NCBI RefSeq assembly: GCF_001592305.1
Contig: NZ_BCWR01000025.1
Coordinates: 1 to 44,482, forward strand
Reading direction: 5' to 3'
Origin: Hydrogenophaga taeniospiralis CCUG 15921
GTDB lineage: Bacteria; Pseudomonadota; Gammaproteobacteria; Burkholderiales; Burkholderiaceae_C
Length of the DNA: 44,482 nucleotides
Shown here: positions 1-8,335 of the stretch, in pieces
Layout: each line of letters opens with the position of its first letter
Position numbering within the stretch: the first letter of the stretch is position 1
Made by a program: the position numbers and the translations under genes
The notes under the pieces: model-generated
Database searches by the model: none
The model's input: the letters and a program-made list of their open reading frames with translations, nothing else
What the model was told of the DNA's origin: nothing

Positions 1-122
1 TTTGGGAGTGATTGGACAAGGCGATGATCTGGCCGCAAGCTGTCACTTCGCTGTCCAACCGGTCAGGACAAACCCTAGGGAGACCAATGTACATTGCCTT
101 TCCTCACCCCATGTCACTGCCC

Positions 123-1184
123 ATGAAAACCTTCCACAACCCCCACCATACCCTGCACCAGGGCCAGCAGGAAATGTTCCGCGGACGTCTGGTCCCCTGC
201 CACGAAGTGCCGGCGCGGCTGGACTTCGTGTTGACCGAACTGCAGCGCCGCCCGCTCGGTGCGCTGGAAACCCCGGCCGTTGACGACGCCGCGCTGGACG
301 CCGCCATCGCCCGCGTGCACAGCGCGCGCTACACGCAGTTCCTGGCCAGCGCCTGGGACGAGTGGGTGGCCATGGACCCGGCGAATGCCCAGCGCGACGC
401 CCTGCCGTCGGTGTGGCCGCTGGGCAACCGGCACGCTTTCCGCACCGACGCGCTGCCGCGCAACTTCGCGGCGCGCCTGGGCCTGTTCGCGTTCGACTCG
501 GGCTCGCCGCTGATGGCCGGCACCTGGGCCGCGGCGCGCGGTGGCGCGGCCTGCGCGCTGGCCGCGGCACACGAGGTGCTGGGCGGTGCACGCTCGGCGT
601 TCGCCCTCACCCGCCCGCCGGGCCACCACGCCGGGTCGGACTTCCTGGGCGGCTACTGTTTCCTGAACAACGCCGCGATCGCGGCGCAGGCCTTGCGCGA
701 CGGCGGCCAACAGCGCGTGGCGGTGCTGGACGTGGACTACCACCACGGCAATGGCACACAGACCATCTTCTACGAACGCGCCGACGTGCTCACGGTCTCG
801 ATCCACGGCGACCCGGCCACCGAATACCCCTTCTTCCTCGGCCACGCGGACGAGCGGGGCGCCGGGGCCGGTGAAGGCTTCAACCTCAACCTGCCGCTGC
901 CGCGCGGCACCAACTTCGCCACCTGGCGTGCCGCGCTGGGCCAGGCGCTGGACGCGGTGACAGCCTTCAGGGCCGACGCGCTGGTGGTGCCCATGGGGCT
1001 GGACACCTTCGAGGGCGACCCGATCTCGGGCTTCACGCTGCAGAGCGCCGACTACTTCGCCGTGGGCGAGGCGCTGGCCGGCGCCGGCCTGCCCACGGTG
1101 TTCACCTTCGAAGGTGGCTACGCGGTGGACGCGGTGGGCACCAACGCGGTGAACCTGCTCGAAGGGTTCCAGCGCACCTGCTGA
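123..1184 (+). CDS. Histone deacetylase family protein (acetylpolyamine amidohydrolase-like)
   Basis: Zn-dependent deacetylase of the HDAC/AcuC/AphA superfamily, 353 residues from the ATG at 123, probably cytoplasmic. Residues 164-169 read RPPGHH, giving the paired catalytic His168/His169. DVDYHHGNG (203-211) and GLDTF (292-296) supply the likely zinc ligands Asp205, His207 and Asp294, and EGGY (330-333) carries the conserved Tyr333. The frame is open further upstream with Met codons at 87 and 111, but the family N-terminus (aromatic-N-P-x-H) fits the start at 123. The substrate may be an acetylated polyamine or another small acetyl amide; the sequence does not decide this. The gene is monocistronic and followed at once by a stop-adjacent repeat. 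Confidence 0.88.
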   Translation: MKTFHNPHHTLHQGQQEMFRGRLVPCHEVPARLDFVLTELQRRPLGALETPAVDDAALDAAIARVHSARYTQFLASAWDEWVAMDPANAQRDALPSVWPLGNRHAFRTDALPRNFAARLGLFAFDSGSPLMAGTWAAARGGAACALAAAHEVLGGARSAFALTRPPGHHAGSDFLGGYCFLNNAAIAAQALRDGGQQRVAVLDVDYHHGNGTQTIFYERADVLTVSIHGDPATEYPFFLGHADERGAGAGEGFNLNLPLPRGTNFATWRAALGQALDAVTAFRADALVVPMGLDTFEGDPISGFTLQSADYFAVGEALAGAGLPTVFTFEGGYAVDAVGTNAVNLLEGFQRTC

Positions 1185-1270
1185 GCCCCCACGCTCCGCC
1201 GCTGCGCGGGTCGCTGCCCCCCGAGGGGGCTGATCCGCCTTGGGGCGGCCCGGCGGCGGATCTGACCGGC
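1185..1270 (+). repeat. Stop-adjacent palindromic repeat, copy 1
   Basis: A GC-rich multi-hairpin element begins directly after the TGA of the deacetylase gene. It contains the GCCCCCCGAGGGGGC palindrome and a second GC-rich stem (CCGCCTTGGGGCGG region). Read on the minus strand it ends in a GCGGCGG..GGGGG block touching the stop codon, the arrangement also seen near 2271, 13020, 30516 and 43055. It is more divergent than the later copies. It may serve as a rho-independent-like or mRNA-stabilising 3' end. Confidence 0.6.
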
Positions 1271-1271
1271 C

Positions 1272-2123
1272 TCACTGCCGCGCGGTGCGCACGTTGGCCG
1301 GCGGCAGCTGCGGGTGGCTGGCGCGCCAGGGGTTGATGTCGAGTCCGCCGCGGCGCGTGTAGCGCGCGTACACCAGCAGCTTGGCGGGTTTGCAGCGCGC
1401 CATGATGTCCATGTAGATGCGCTCGACGCACTGCTCGTGGAATTCGTTGTGGTTGCGAAAGCTCACGATGTACTGCAGCAGGCCGGCCTGGTCGATCTGC
1501 GGGCCGCTGTAGCGGATCTGCACGCTGCCCCAGTCGGGCTGGCCCGTGACCAGGCAGTTGCTCTTGAGCAGGTCGCTGACCAGCGTTTCCTCCACCGGCT
1601 TTTCGTCGAACACGGCCGTGAGCAGCTCGGGCGCGGGCTGGTACCGGGTGCACTCCACGTCCAGCCGGTCGATGCACAGGCCGTCAAGTTCGTGCACCGG
1701 TTCGCAGTCGAACAGCTCGGGCAGCAGCACCCGCACACCGGCGCTGGCCTGCACCGGGCCGCCGTGCCAGATGGCCGCGCTCACGTCGGCACGGATGCGG
1801 TCGCGCACCGCGTCGGCACTGGCGAACGCGGTGTTGTTGAAGCTGTTGAGGTAGAGCTTGAACGACTTGCTCTCGACGATGTGCGTGCTCTCGCAAGGCA
1901 CGGTGATGTGCGCCAGCGCCACCTGCGGCTTGCCCTTGGGGTTGAGCCAGCTCAGCTCGAACGCGGTCCACAGATCGGCGCCGAGAAAAGGCACGCTCCC
2001 GGTGATGCCGATCTCGCGCCGCTTGGGCTCGCGCGGCAGCGGGTACAGCAGCGAGGCGTCGTACTGGTCGACATAGGCCGAGGGCTTGCCGAGCTGGGAG
2101 TATTCGGGGGTGTTCTGGTTCAT
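1272..2123 (-). CDS. queF: NADPH-dependent 7-cyano-7-deazaguanine reductase QueF
   Basis: Reduces preQ0 to preQ1 in queuosine biosynthesis, in the cytoplasm. The protein has 283 residues and is of the long E. coli-type (tandem tunnelling fold). ESKSFKLYLNSFN (84-96) is the family signature, and SNCLVTGQPDWGS carries the catalytic Cys190 and Asp197. The Cys falls at the same number as in the E. coli enzyme, which supports the ATG at 2123; an in-frame start at 2153 would add ten unlike residues. The C-terminal EFHEQCVERI and YARYTRRGGLDINPWR blocks are also typical. Other queuosine genes are not in the window. Confidence 0.96.
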   Translation of the reverse strand: MNQNTPEYSQLGKPSAYVDQYDASLLYPLPREPKRREIGITGSVPFLGADLWTAFELSWLNPKGKPQVALAHITVPCESTHIVESKSFKLYLNSFNNTAFASADAVRDRIRADVSAAIWHGGPVQASAGVRVLLPELFDCEPVHELDGLCIDRLDVECTRYQPAPELLTAVFDEKPVEETLVSDLLKSNCLVTGQPDWGSVQIRYSGPQIDQAGLLQYIVSFRNHNEFHEQCVERIYMDIMARCKPAKLLVYARYTRRGGLDINPWRASHPQLPPANVRTARQ

Positions 2124-2181
2124 CGGGTTGTCCGGGTGCTGCGCCGTACCCACGACGCATGAAATGAAGAGGTGCGATCAA

Positions 2182-2271
2182 GGGCAGCCGGGGAACGGGC
2201 TCTGCCCGGCCACAGGCTGCGTCCCCCTCCCGCAGGAGAGGGGGAAGACGCGCAGCGGCGCAGGGGGTGTC
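2182..2271 (-). repeat. Stop-adjacent palindromic repeat, copy 2
   Basis: GC-rich element between the queF start and the stop codon of the dioxygenase gene (TGA at 2272-2274). It contains CCCCCTCCCGCAGGAGAGGGGG and a CCGGG..CCCGG stem. On the plus strand it ends with GCGGCGCAGGGGGTG just before the stop complement, like the copies at 30516 and 43055. It probably forms the 3' end of the dioxygenase transcript. Confidence 0.6.
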
Positions 2272-3150
2272 TCATACAAATTCGCGTTCCCGCAGCCACT
2301 TGGTGGCCACCCATTTTTCCCCCTCGATCACCGGCGCGCCACCATGCAGGGTGCGCGTGGCCGGGTGCGGGCGGTCGTAGCTGAAGAACACCGCGTTGCC
2401 GCGCACCGGCGCCACTTCCAGACCCACGTCCGGGAAAGTGGTGCCGCCGCCGCGCGTGGGCTCGTTGAGGTACATCAGCAGCGTGGCCACGCGCTGCCCT
2501 CCTCGTTTCACGATGGTCGGCGTGCCCGGCTCGACCGGGTCGAAATAGTCGTAATGCGGCTTGTACTCGGCCCCGGGGCGGTACTGCAGCACCTGCATGC
2601 CTTCGCCGTTTTCCACCGGCCAGCGCAGCAGGTGCGCGATGCGCTGCTCGATGCGGGTTACCAACTCGCCCTCGCCCCGGTTGAAGAACATGCCATGGCT
2701 GGTGCGGTCGGGGTTGAGCTCTTCGCCCCCGGTGCGCGTCTCCACGGTGAGCGAGCGTGCCATGCGGGGCCGCGCGGCCTCCACCAGCGCATCGCACTCC
2801 TCGGCGCTCAGCAGACCGCCGAGCAGCACCACGCGCGGCAACCCGAGCGCCGCGATCACGTCCACCCAGCGGTCGCCGGCGTCGACGCGGCGCGGCGACT
2901 GCGCCAAGTCCAACCCGGGCATGCGCACACCCGTACCGACCATCCCGCCCGCCGGGCCTGCGGCCAGCGCGGCGGAGGTCGGGGCCTGCCCGCGCCGCGC
3001 CTGCAGCGCGCCGTCCAGGGCCGACGCGGCCAGGTCCTCTTTCCAACCGGCCTGGACCATGGCCTCGATCACCGCTTCGGGCAGGTGCCCGACGCGAATC
3101 TGCTCGGCGACCCACTGGCGCAACTCGGGGGTGATGGACTGCTGGCTCAT
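2272..3150 (-). CDS. 2OG-Fe(II) oxygenase, prolyl 4-hydroxylase-like
   Basis: 292 residues. The C-terminal half is a P4H-alpha-type double-stranded beta-helix with the iron triad HYD (His199, Asp201) and distal His269 in TLHGGAPV, plus Lys279 of GEKWVATKW for 2-oxoglutarate. The N-terminal 50 residues look like a small helical UBA-like module. Many family members have Cys where this protein has Ala272. It would hydroxylate a protein or peptide using 2OG and O2; the substrate is not evident. The start is the ATG at 3150, 25 bases after the yaaA stop, so the two genes are probably cotranscribed. Confidence 0.88.
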   Translation of the reverse strand: MSQQSITPELRQWVAEQIRVGHLPEAVIEAMVQAGWKEDLAASALDGALQARRGQAPTSAALAAGPAGGMVGTGVRMPGLDLAQSPRRVDAGDRWVDVIAALGLPRVVLLGGLLSAEECDALVEAARPRMARSLTVETRTGGEELNPDRTSHGMFFNRGEGELVTRIEQRIAHLLRWPVENGEGMQVLQYRPGAEYKPHYDYFDPVEPGTPTIVKRGGQRVATLLMYLNEPTRGGGTTFPDVGLEVAPVRGNAVFFSYDRPHPATRTLHGGAPVIEGEKWVATKWLREREFV

Positions 3151-3175
3151 GGCAAGGATCCGTGGCTTCGTTCGC

Positions 3176-3952
3176 TCAGGCCTTCTGCTCGCGGCGGAAC
3201 ACCAGCCGGTCGGCCTCGGACGCGGCGGGCACGAAACGGTAACCATCCAGGTCAAACGCCTTGAGCTGCTCGGGCGTGCTCAGGCGGTGTTTCACCGCGT
3301 AGCGCACCATCAGGCCGCGCGCGCGCTTGGCGAAGAAGCTGATGATCTGGTAGCCGTCGCCCTTGCGCTCTTCAAACACGCAACTGACAACACGAGGCTG
3401 CAGCGCACGGCGGTCCACCGCCTTGAAATACTCTTCGCTCGCCAGGTTGATCACCACCGGGCTCTTGTCGGCCCGGGCACGCTGGTTCAGGTAGTCGGCG
3501 ATCTGGCTGCCCCAGAACTGGTAGAGGTTCTTGCCCCGGGATGTGACGAGGCGCGTGCCCATCTCCAGCCGGTAGGGCTGCATCCAGTCCAGCGGGCGCA
3601 GCACGCCGTAGAGGCCGCTGAGGATGCACAGGTGCTGCTGCAGCCAGTCGAGTTCGGGCTCGCCCAGGCTCTTCGCGTCGAGGCCGCCGTACACGTCGCC
3701 ATCAAACGCCAGCACCGCCTGCTTGGAATTCTTCGCGGTGAACTTCGGCACCCAGGCCTGGTAACGCGCCGCGTTCAGGCCCGAGAGCTGGTCCGACAGG
3801 CCCATGAGATCGGCGATCTGCTGCGGCGACTTGTCGCGCATCACGGCGATGAGTTCGGCCGCCTGTTTCACGAACAGCGGCTGGGTGTGCGTGGCCACGT
3901 GGGCCGGCGTCTCGAAATCGAGCGCCTTGGCGGGGGAGATGAGGAACAGCAT
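3176..3952 (-). CDS. yaaA: Peroxide stress protein YaaA (UPF0246)
   Basis: 258 residues. The start MLFLISPAKALDFETP is the family N-terminus and fixes the ATG at 3952; the frame extends upstream without homology. FDGDVYGGLDA, LSGLYGVLRPLD and VINLASEEYFKAV are characteristic blocks. In E. coli YaaA lowers intracellular free iron during hydrogen peroxide stress and binds DNA. The next gene is an Fe(II)/2OG oxygenase, which makes an iron or oxidative link plausible but not proven. No promoter element could be singled out in the 122 bases up to the KAP gene stop. Confidence 0.94.
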   Translation of the reverse strand: MLFLISPAKALDFETPAHVATHTQPLFVKQAAELIAVMRDKSPQQIADLMGLSDQLSGLNAARYQAWVPKFTAKNSKQAVLAFDGDVYGGLDAKSLGEPELDWLQQHLCILSGLYGVLRPLDWMQPYRLEMGTRLVTSRGKNLYQFWGSQIADYLNQRARADKSPVVINLASEEYFKAVDRRALQPRVVSCVFEERKGDGYQIISFFAKRARGLMVRYAVKHRLSTPEQLKAFDLDGYRFVPAASEADRLVFRREQKA

Positions 3953-4074
3953 GCGGCGAATTTTGGCACGGCGGGCGCAAGGCCATGGCTCGCCGACAAC
4001 GCCCTGGAACACACCGCTCGACCTGAACCTGGCCAAGTGCTTACCGTGGCGGCAGCATGAAGGGCGTGCCCAGA

Positions 4075-7000
4075 TCAGGCTTCAGGGGTCGATTTGGCCA
4101 GAGATAACACCAGCCGAAAACCGACGTCTTCATACCAGTCAACAGGCTGAAATCCTTCGCGCGATGACACTCGCGCGTTGATGGCTGAGCTTTCCCATGA
4201 GCCACCACACAAAGACGGTCTATCGGAATCTTCCCACGTGTCACCAACTTTGAGCGCCGCCACGTCCCCATCAAAACTCTGACACTTCAGATCTTTGGCA
4301 CGGCTGTACAAATTGTTTTGCCACTCCCAGACGCAACCGTTCAGGTCGAAAATCCCGAGCGGATTGGGTGCGAACAACCCTACCGTGTTTGCACGACCGA
4401 TGCGACTGTCCGCAATGTTGGCGTGGAGATGGGCGGATGTATCGTTACTCCCCCAAGAGTACTGACGCATGTCGGCAACGTTTGCACCCGCTGCACCCGC
4501 TGCACGCGCGGCACGCTCCCATTGCGCTTCGGTGGGTAGACGCACAACATAACCACTCATCAATTTCCCAGCAGATAGAAGTTGCCCGCTCAACCAACCT
4601 GCGTAAGCCCGTGCTTCAAACCAGTTAATGAGCGTCACAGGGCGACTCCCATGCGCTCGCTGCTGGGCCCAAAACATCGGTTCGTCACATCTACCGCGTT
4701 CATACCGGATGCCTTTGTAGGGAACTTCATTGAACGCAGAGTCCCACAGGCCTGTTCGCCATCGCCAGCCCAAGGTGTCCCACCAATCAGGCTTGCTATC
4801 GCCGGCCTTTCCGTAACCGCCACTAGCAATGAACTGTGCGTATTGATCCACCGTCGTGAGGTAACGGGCCATGTAAAACCGACTGAGTTTGACCTCTGGG
4901 CCTTCGAACGGTTGAAACGGTTCCGATGACGGGTCAACCACGCGCACAAAACCTGGGATAGGTTCCTGCGTCTCGTTGTTGTCGCCATAACGCGTCTTGG
5001 GCAGATGAAAAAACCCTGGGTCGAAACGATCATCCAACCCCAATGTGCTGCGCAAATCGGCGGCGGCTCCGGCTTGCAGGAGCTGTTCGAGATCATCAAA
5101 CGCCTCTGCGCCTTCCTGGATATGCGTGGCAAAGTCGTGACCCAGAAAAGCGGCCAACTTGGGGCCGTCGGCCCGCGAAAGGTAAGGCGCCAAATAGGGC
5201 AATCCCGAGCGGAGCCGTTCCTTAAACCCTTCTGAGTCTTGGGTGCCCTCACACAGCACCAGTAGCTGTTGCACCACAGCACTGCCCAACACGCTGCCCA
5301 ATTCCAGCCCATTGCTTTCAGCCAGATTGGCTTGAACCGACGACAAAGGCGATGTCAGCTCGTCGAACAGCTTTTGGGCATTGGCGTGATCGTTCCGTGG
5401 ACGGTCGGCATCGGTGATCAGCGATGCATCTGCAGGGTGTTCGTGGGCAACATCAGTATGGGTGTCTAGCGACGTGCTCATGTCTGCAGATGAGCCTACG
5501 GACGCCATCGATTCCTGCGGAGCTAGCAAGCTCCAGTATGTTCCGATGGTTACCCCCTCGGGGCCACTCTGGGTGGCGTCCATTTTTTGAGCCAACGCAT
5601 ACATCAACTTCAGTGCATCAAATGGGTGTCGCTGGGCCGCTCGATGTTGCACGATTTGTTCCACCAGGGGCAGGCGAACCTGCTGCGCCGTCGCCCGCGA
5701 CGAGCGGTCAACTATTTTCTGTATGCGAACAAGGGGGTCAGGCGCTTCTCTCGAGCTCCTGCGTCCCCGGTCGATGGCGTGAGGGAGGGTGCTCTCACAA
5801 GCGACCCAGCGGAACAGATCCCCGTCGGACAGATCGGGGCTCGGCAACGTGGTTGCTTTTTCCTTGCTGGCGAACGCAAACGCCGAGAGAAGTTCGCTGA
5901 AGGCATTGGGTCGCCTTCTCATCAAGCGGAAAAGCTCCGGCTGGAACAGCTGAATCATCAGCACGACCAATACCACACGCACATCCACCGCGCTGGGATC
6001 ACTCGCGCGAGCCGGTTGCCAGTTGAGCACCCTGCCGCGGGCCGTCATCACCGCAGCAACTTGATGTAGCAGTTCGACCAAACGCACCAACTTGCGAGGA
6101 ACAAAGGAGTCAAACCCACTCAGCGCGAGATCGGACAAATCCATTGCCACAGGTCGGTCCAACATGGGTCTCCCGCGCCGTATCTCATGGCCGAGTCCGT
6201 CACGCTGTCCACGAACAAAGCCCGCTCCACGCGTTGGAAACTTCAACAGGTTGGGATCTATCGCGAACCACCACATCTCCGGCTTGTTGGGCGCCAGTAC
6301 CTCCGCCTCATACCTCTGCAAAAACGCTTTTGCCTGAGACTTGGGAAGCGCGGGCAGCCGAAACGGCAGATGAACGATCTTCTCCAGGTACTCGAACCCG
6401 GTGATCGGCATCTCGGGCTTCTTGTTGTTCAGCGCGTAGTCCTTGTAGCGGTGCCCGATGCCGCGCTCGACCACTTCCTCGTCCAGCGCGAGCACGAAGG
6501 CGAAGCTCTCCAGGTTGAAGACGGTCTTGATGAGTTCCAGGGTCTCGACGGCTTTTTCGGGCAGGCAGCGGTCGAGGTCGTCGATGAAGATGACAAAGTT
6601 GAGGCAGAAGTCTTTGTCGTGGTGCTGGTCGCCGGTGACGTGTGGGTTCTTGGCCGGGCGGGTGACTTCGCTGAGGATGCGGTGCATGTCGTAGTAGGCG
6701 CGGCCGTTGTCGCTGTGCACAAACTCGCGAACGGCTTTTCGCTTGGTTTTGCCGCTGAGCATGTCGCCCATGCCGTGGGCGAGCATCTGGAACATGGTCG
6801 CCATGGGCGCGGTCGCCACCGGATCGGCCACCCCCATGACTTGACCAACCGCCTGGGCCAGGTCCCCCACCTTGCTCAGCGCAGTACCGAGAACGCGCTT
6901 TGTGCCGTCCACCACCGCCAAGGCGGCTCCGGTCAGCTTGTCTTCCCCGGTGCGGGCAGCGGCCAGCGTTTTCTCAAGATCGCCCAGAATGTGCAACAGC

Positions 7001-7386
7001 AGCGGCACCAACAAGTGCTTCTCGTGTTCGTACTTCCAGGGTTGGAAGAACACCGGCACCGTGATGGCCTGATAGCCGTCGAGCTTGTGTTCCTTGACCT
7101 GTCGGTCGCGCTGTTCTTCCGCGAGCTTCTGAACCAGCGAGAGCAGCTTGCTTTTGCCCGCGCCCCATTCGCCAAAAATGCCAACCACAAGCGGGTCGTC
7201 GCCCAGCGGTGGTGGCGTCTTGTCGGCGCGCAAACAGGTTTCGCGGTGCGCGAGGTCCTTGTTCAACGCCGCCTCCACCCGCGCCAACAGCGTCTGCGCA
7301 TAGACGCCATAGCCCAGGTAGTCGCCGTTGGCGTTGGTCGTGTCTGGTTGCTGATTGCCCGGTTCGCCTGCCGTGTCGTCCGCCAT
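4075..7386 (-). CDS. KAP P-loop NTPase fused to an FGE-sulfatase-like domain
   Basis: 1103 residues. The N-terminal KAP NTPase has Walker A GEWGAGKS (72-79), the KAP-type PWKYEHEKHL (116-125) and Walker B FVIFIDDLDRC (264-274). A helical region of no recognised family spans about 380-800. The C-terminus (about 810-1095) is an FGE/SUMF1-like domain with blocks LPTEAQWERAAR, GIFDLNGCVWEW, CGGSW and DVGFRLV. The copper-binding cysteines that normally follow GGSW are absent (GGSWESSAINARVSSR, about 1058-1073), so a recognition or structural role is more likely than formylglycine synthesis. The ATG at 7386 has an AAGGGGG ribosome site; the upstream Met at 7416 does not. The gene lies 45 bases after a PIN toxin gene. 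Sixty-base blocks I counted in it are about 55-60% GC, against about 77% in one block of the deacetylase gene, consistent with transfer. Function is unknown; phage defence is an inference. Confidence 0.88.
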   Translation of the reverse strand: MADDTAGEPGNQQPDTTNANGDYLGYGVYAQTLLARVEAALNKDLAHRETCLRADKTPPPLGDDPLVVGIFGEWGAGKSKLLSLVQKLAEEQRDRQVKEHKLDGYQAITVPVFFQPWKYEHEKHLLVPLLLHILGDLEKTLAAARTGEDKLTGAALAVVDGTKRVLGTALSKVGDLAQAVGQVMGVADPVATAPMATMFQMLAHGMGDMLSGKTKRKAVREFVHSDNGRAYYDMHRILSEVTRPAKNPHVTGDQHHDKDFCLNFVIFIDDLDRCLPEKAVETLELIKTVFNLESFAFVLALDEEVVERGIGHRYKDYALNNKKPEMPITGFEYLEKIVHLPFRLPALPKSQAKAFLQRYEAEVLAPNKPEMWWFAIDPNLLKFPTRGAGFVRGQRDGLGHEIRRGRPMLDRPVAMDLSDLALSGFDSFVPRKLVRLVELLHQVAAVMTARGRVLNWQPARASDPSAVDVRVVLVVLMIQLFQPELFRLMRRRPNAFSELLSAFAFASKEKATTLPSPDLSDGDLFRWVACESTLPHAIDRGRRSSREAPDPLVRIQKIVDRSSRATAQQVRLPLVEQIVQHRAAQRHPFDALKLMYALAQKMDATQSGPEGVTIGTYWSLLAPQESMASVGSSADMSTSLDTHTDVAHEHPADASLITDADRPRNDHANAQKLFDELTSPLSSVQANLAESNGLELGSVLGSAVVQQLLVLCEGTQDSEGFKERLRSGLPYLAPYLSRADGPKLAAFLGHDFATHIQEGAEAFDDLEQLLQAGAAADLRSTLGLDDRFDPGFFHLPKTRYGDNNETQEPIPGFVRVVDPSSEPFQPFEGPEVKLSRFYMARYLTTVDQYAQFIASGGYGKAGDSKPDWWDTLGWRWRTGLWDSAFNEVPYKGIRYERGRCDEPMFWAQQRAHGSRPVTLINWFEARAYAGWLSGQLLSAGKLMSGYVVRLPTEAQWERAARAAGAAGANVADMRQYSWGSNDTSAHLHANIADSRIGRANTVGLFAPNPLGIFDLNGCVWEWQNNLYSRAKDLKCQSFDGDVAALKVGDTWEDSDRPSLCGGSWESSAINARVSSREGFQPVDWYEDVGFRLVLSLAKSTPEA

Positions 7387-7431
7387 GTTGCCCTGCCCCC
7401 TTGTTGGTCTGGGCATTGTGCCGCAGGGGTT

Positions 7432-7857
7432 TCAGCGTTTTGCGGCGAGCGCCGCGACGAAGGCGGCGGGGTTGAGGATGGGGATGCCGCGCCAGGGATG
7501 CAGGCTGCACAAGTGCGGGTCGCTGGCGAGCAGCAGGCTGGCGCGGGCGTCGAGCGCGAGCGCCAGGAAGGGGTTGTCTTTGGGGTCCGTGCAGTCGGTC
7601 ACTTCGCTGTGCACCTCGACCCGCAGCACGCGCTGCTGGACACCGTCAAAGAACGCTTCGCGCGCAGCCTTGGGCAGGTATCGGTCGAACTTGTCGCGGG
7701 CGAGCACTCGCTGGAGTTCGTCGAGCGTGGCGCTGCTGGCACACACCTCGTAGCGTGCGAAAGCCAGCGCCACGGCCTGTGCGGGCAGGCTCGCCGGACG
7801 CAGGGCGGCGCTGACCCAGATGCCGGTGTCGACGACGATGCACTCAGCGAAGCTCAT
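7432..7857 (-). CDS. PIN-domain toxin of a toxin-antitoxin pair
   Basis: 141 residues, PIN-family ribonuclease of the COG1569 type. The acidic metal-binding set is visible: Asp10 in VVDTGIWVSA, Glu47 in TLDEL, Asp91/Asp94 in TDPKDNPFLALAL and Asp113 in ASDPHL. The ATG at 7857 overlaps the end of the antitoxin gene by 14 bases, so translation is probably coupled. PIN toxins typically cleave RNA in the cytoplasm, often tRNA. The KAP-FGE gene starts 45 bases downstream on the same strand. Confidence 0.9.
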   Translation of the reverse strand: MSFAECIVVDTGIWVSAALRPASLPAQAVALAFARYEVCASSATLDELQRVLARDKFDRYLPKAAREAFFDGVQQRVLRVEVHSEVTDCTDPKDNPFLALALDARASLLLASDPHLCSLHPWRGIPILNPAAFVAALAAKR

Positions 7858-8119
7858 GCACCAGCGCGTTCACGTCTTCATCGGTGAGGGTTTGGGCTTC
7901 TGGGCTGAGCTGGGCGCTGGCCTGGGAGCGCCAGCTCTCGAACCACGCCGCGGCTTCGGCGCGGCGCTGCGCCAGGCCTTGCCAGGCCGCCATGTCGTCG
8001 GCACTGACAATGAAGGCCACGGGGCGGCCCCGGCGCGTGACCTGTACGGGCTCACGCTGGGATTTGTCCAGCACTTCGCCAAAGTGGTTCTGGGCGTCTG
8101 CAGAGGTGTAGGTCAACAT
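7844..8119 (-). CDS. Phd/YefM-family antitoxin
   Basis: 91 residues. The N-terminal half (MLTYTSADAQNHFGEVLDKS, then VTRRGRPVAFIVSADDM) is the Phd/YefM DNA-binding fold. The acidic C-terminal tail should wrap the PIN toxin encoded by the overlapping downstream gene. The frame runs far upstream antisense to the SEC-C gene, but the family start is the ATG at 8119, preceded by CGGAG. A perfect inverted repeat 28 bases upstream is a candidate autoregulatory operator. Confidence 0.92.
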   Translation of the reverse strand: MLTYTSADAQNHFGEVLDKSQREPVQVTRRGRPVAFIVSADDMAAWQGLAQRRAEAAAWFESWRSQASAQLSPEAQTLTDEDVNALVHELR

Positions 8120-8146
8120 GGTTGGATGCTCCGAAGTTGCTATTTT

Positions 8147-8168
8147 GCCTGAATTGGATAATTCAGGC
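8147..8168. promoter_or_regulatory. Perfect inverted repeat, probable TA operator
   Basis: GCCTGAATT, spacer GGAT, AATTCAGGC: nine-base perfect arms. It is 28 bases upstream of the antitoxin ATG, in the divergent region shared with the SEC-C gene. Phd-type antitoxins repress their own promoters through palindromes in this position. It could also act on the divergent gene. Inferred from position and symmetry only. Confidence 0.6.
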
Positions 8169-8335
8169 CATCGAGAAGTTCTGACACGGACCGAGCCCAT
8201 GGGCTGGAGCGCCGGATGCCATGCACCCCGACCTTTGCGGGAGGCGTACCCAAAATGCATAGACTTTCGAACAACGCTTGGCCGCTGGCGCTTACGCCCA
8301 CGGCATGCTCCGCACTCATTCCCACCGTACCCACG

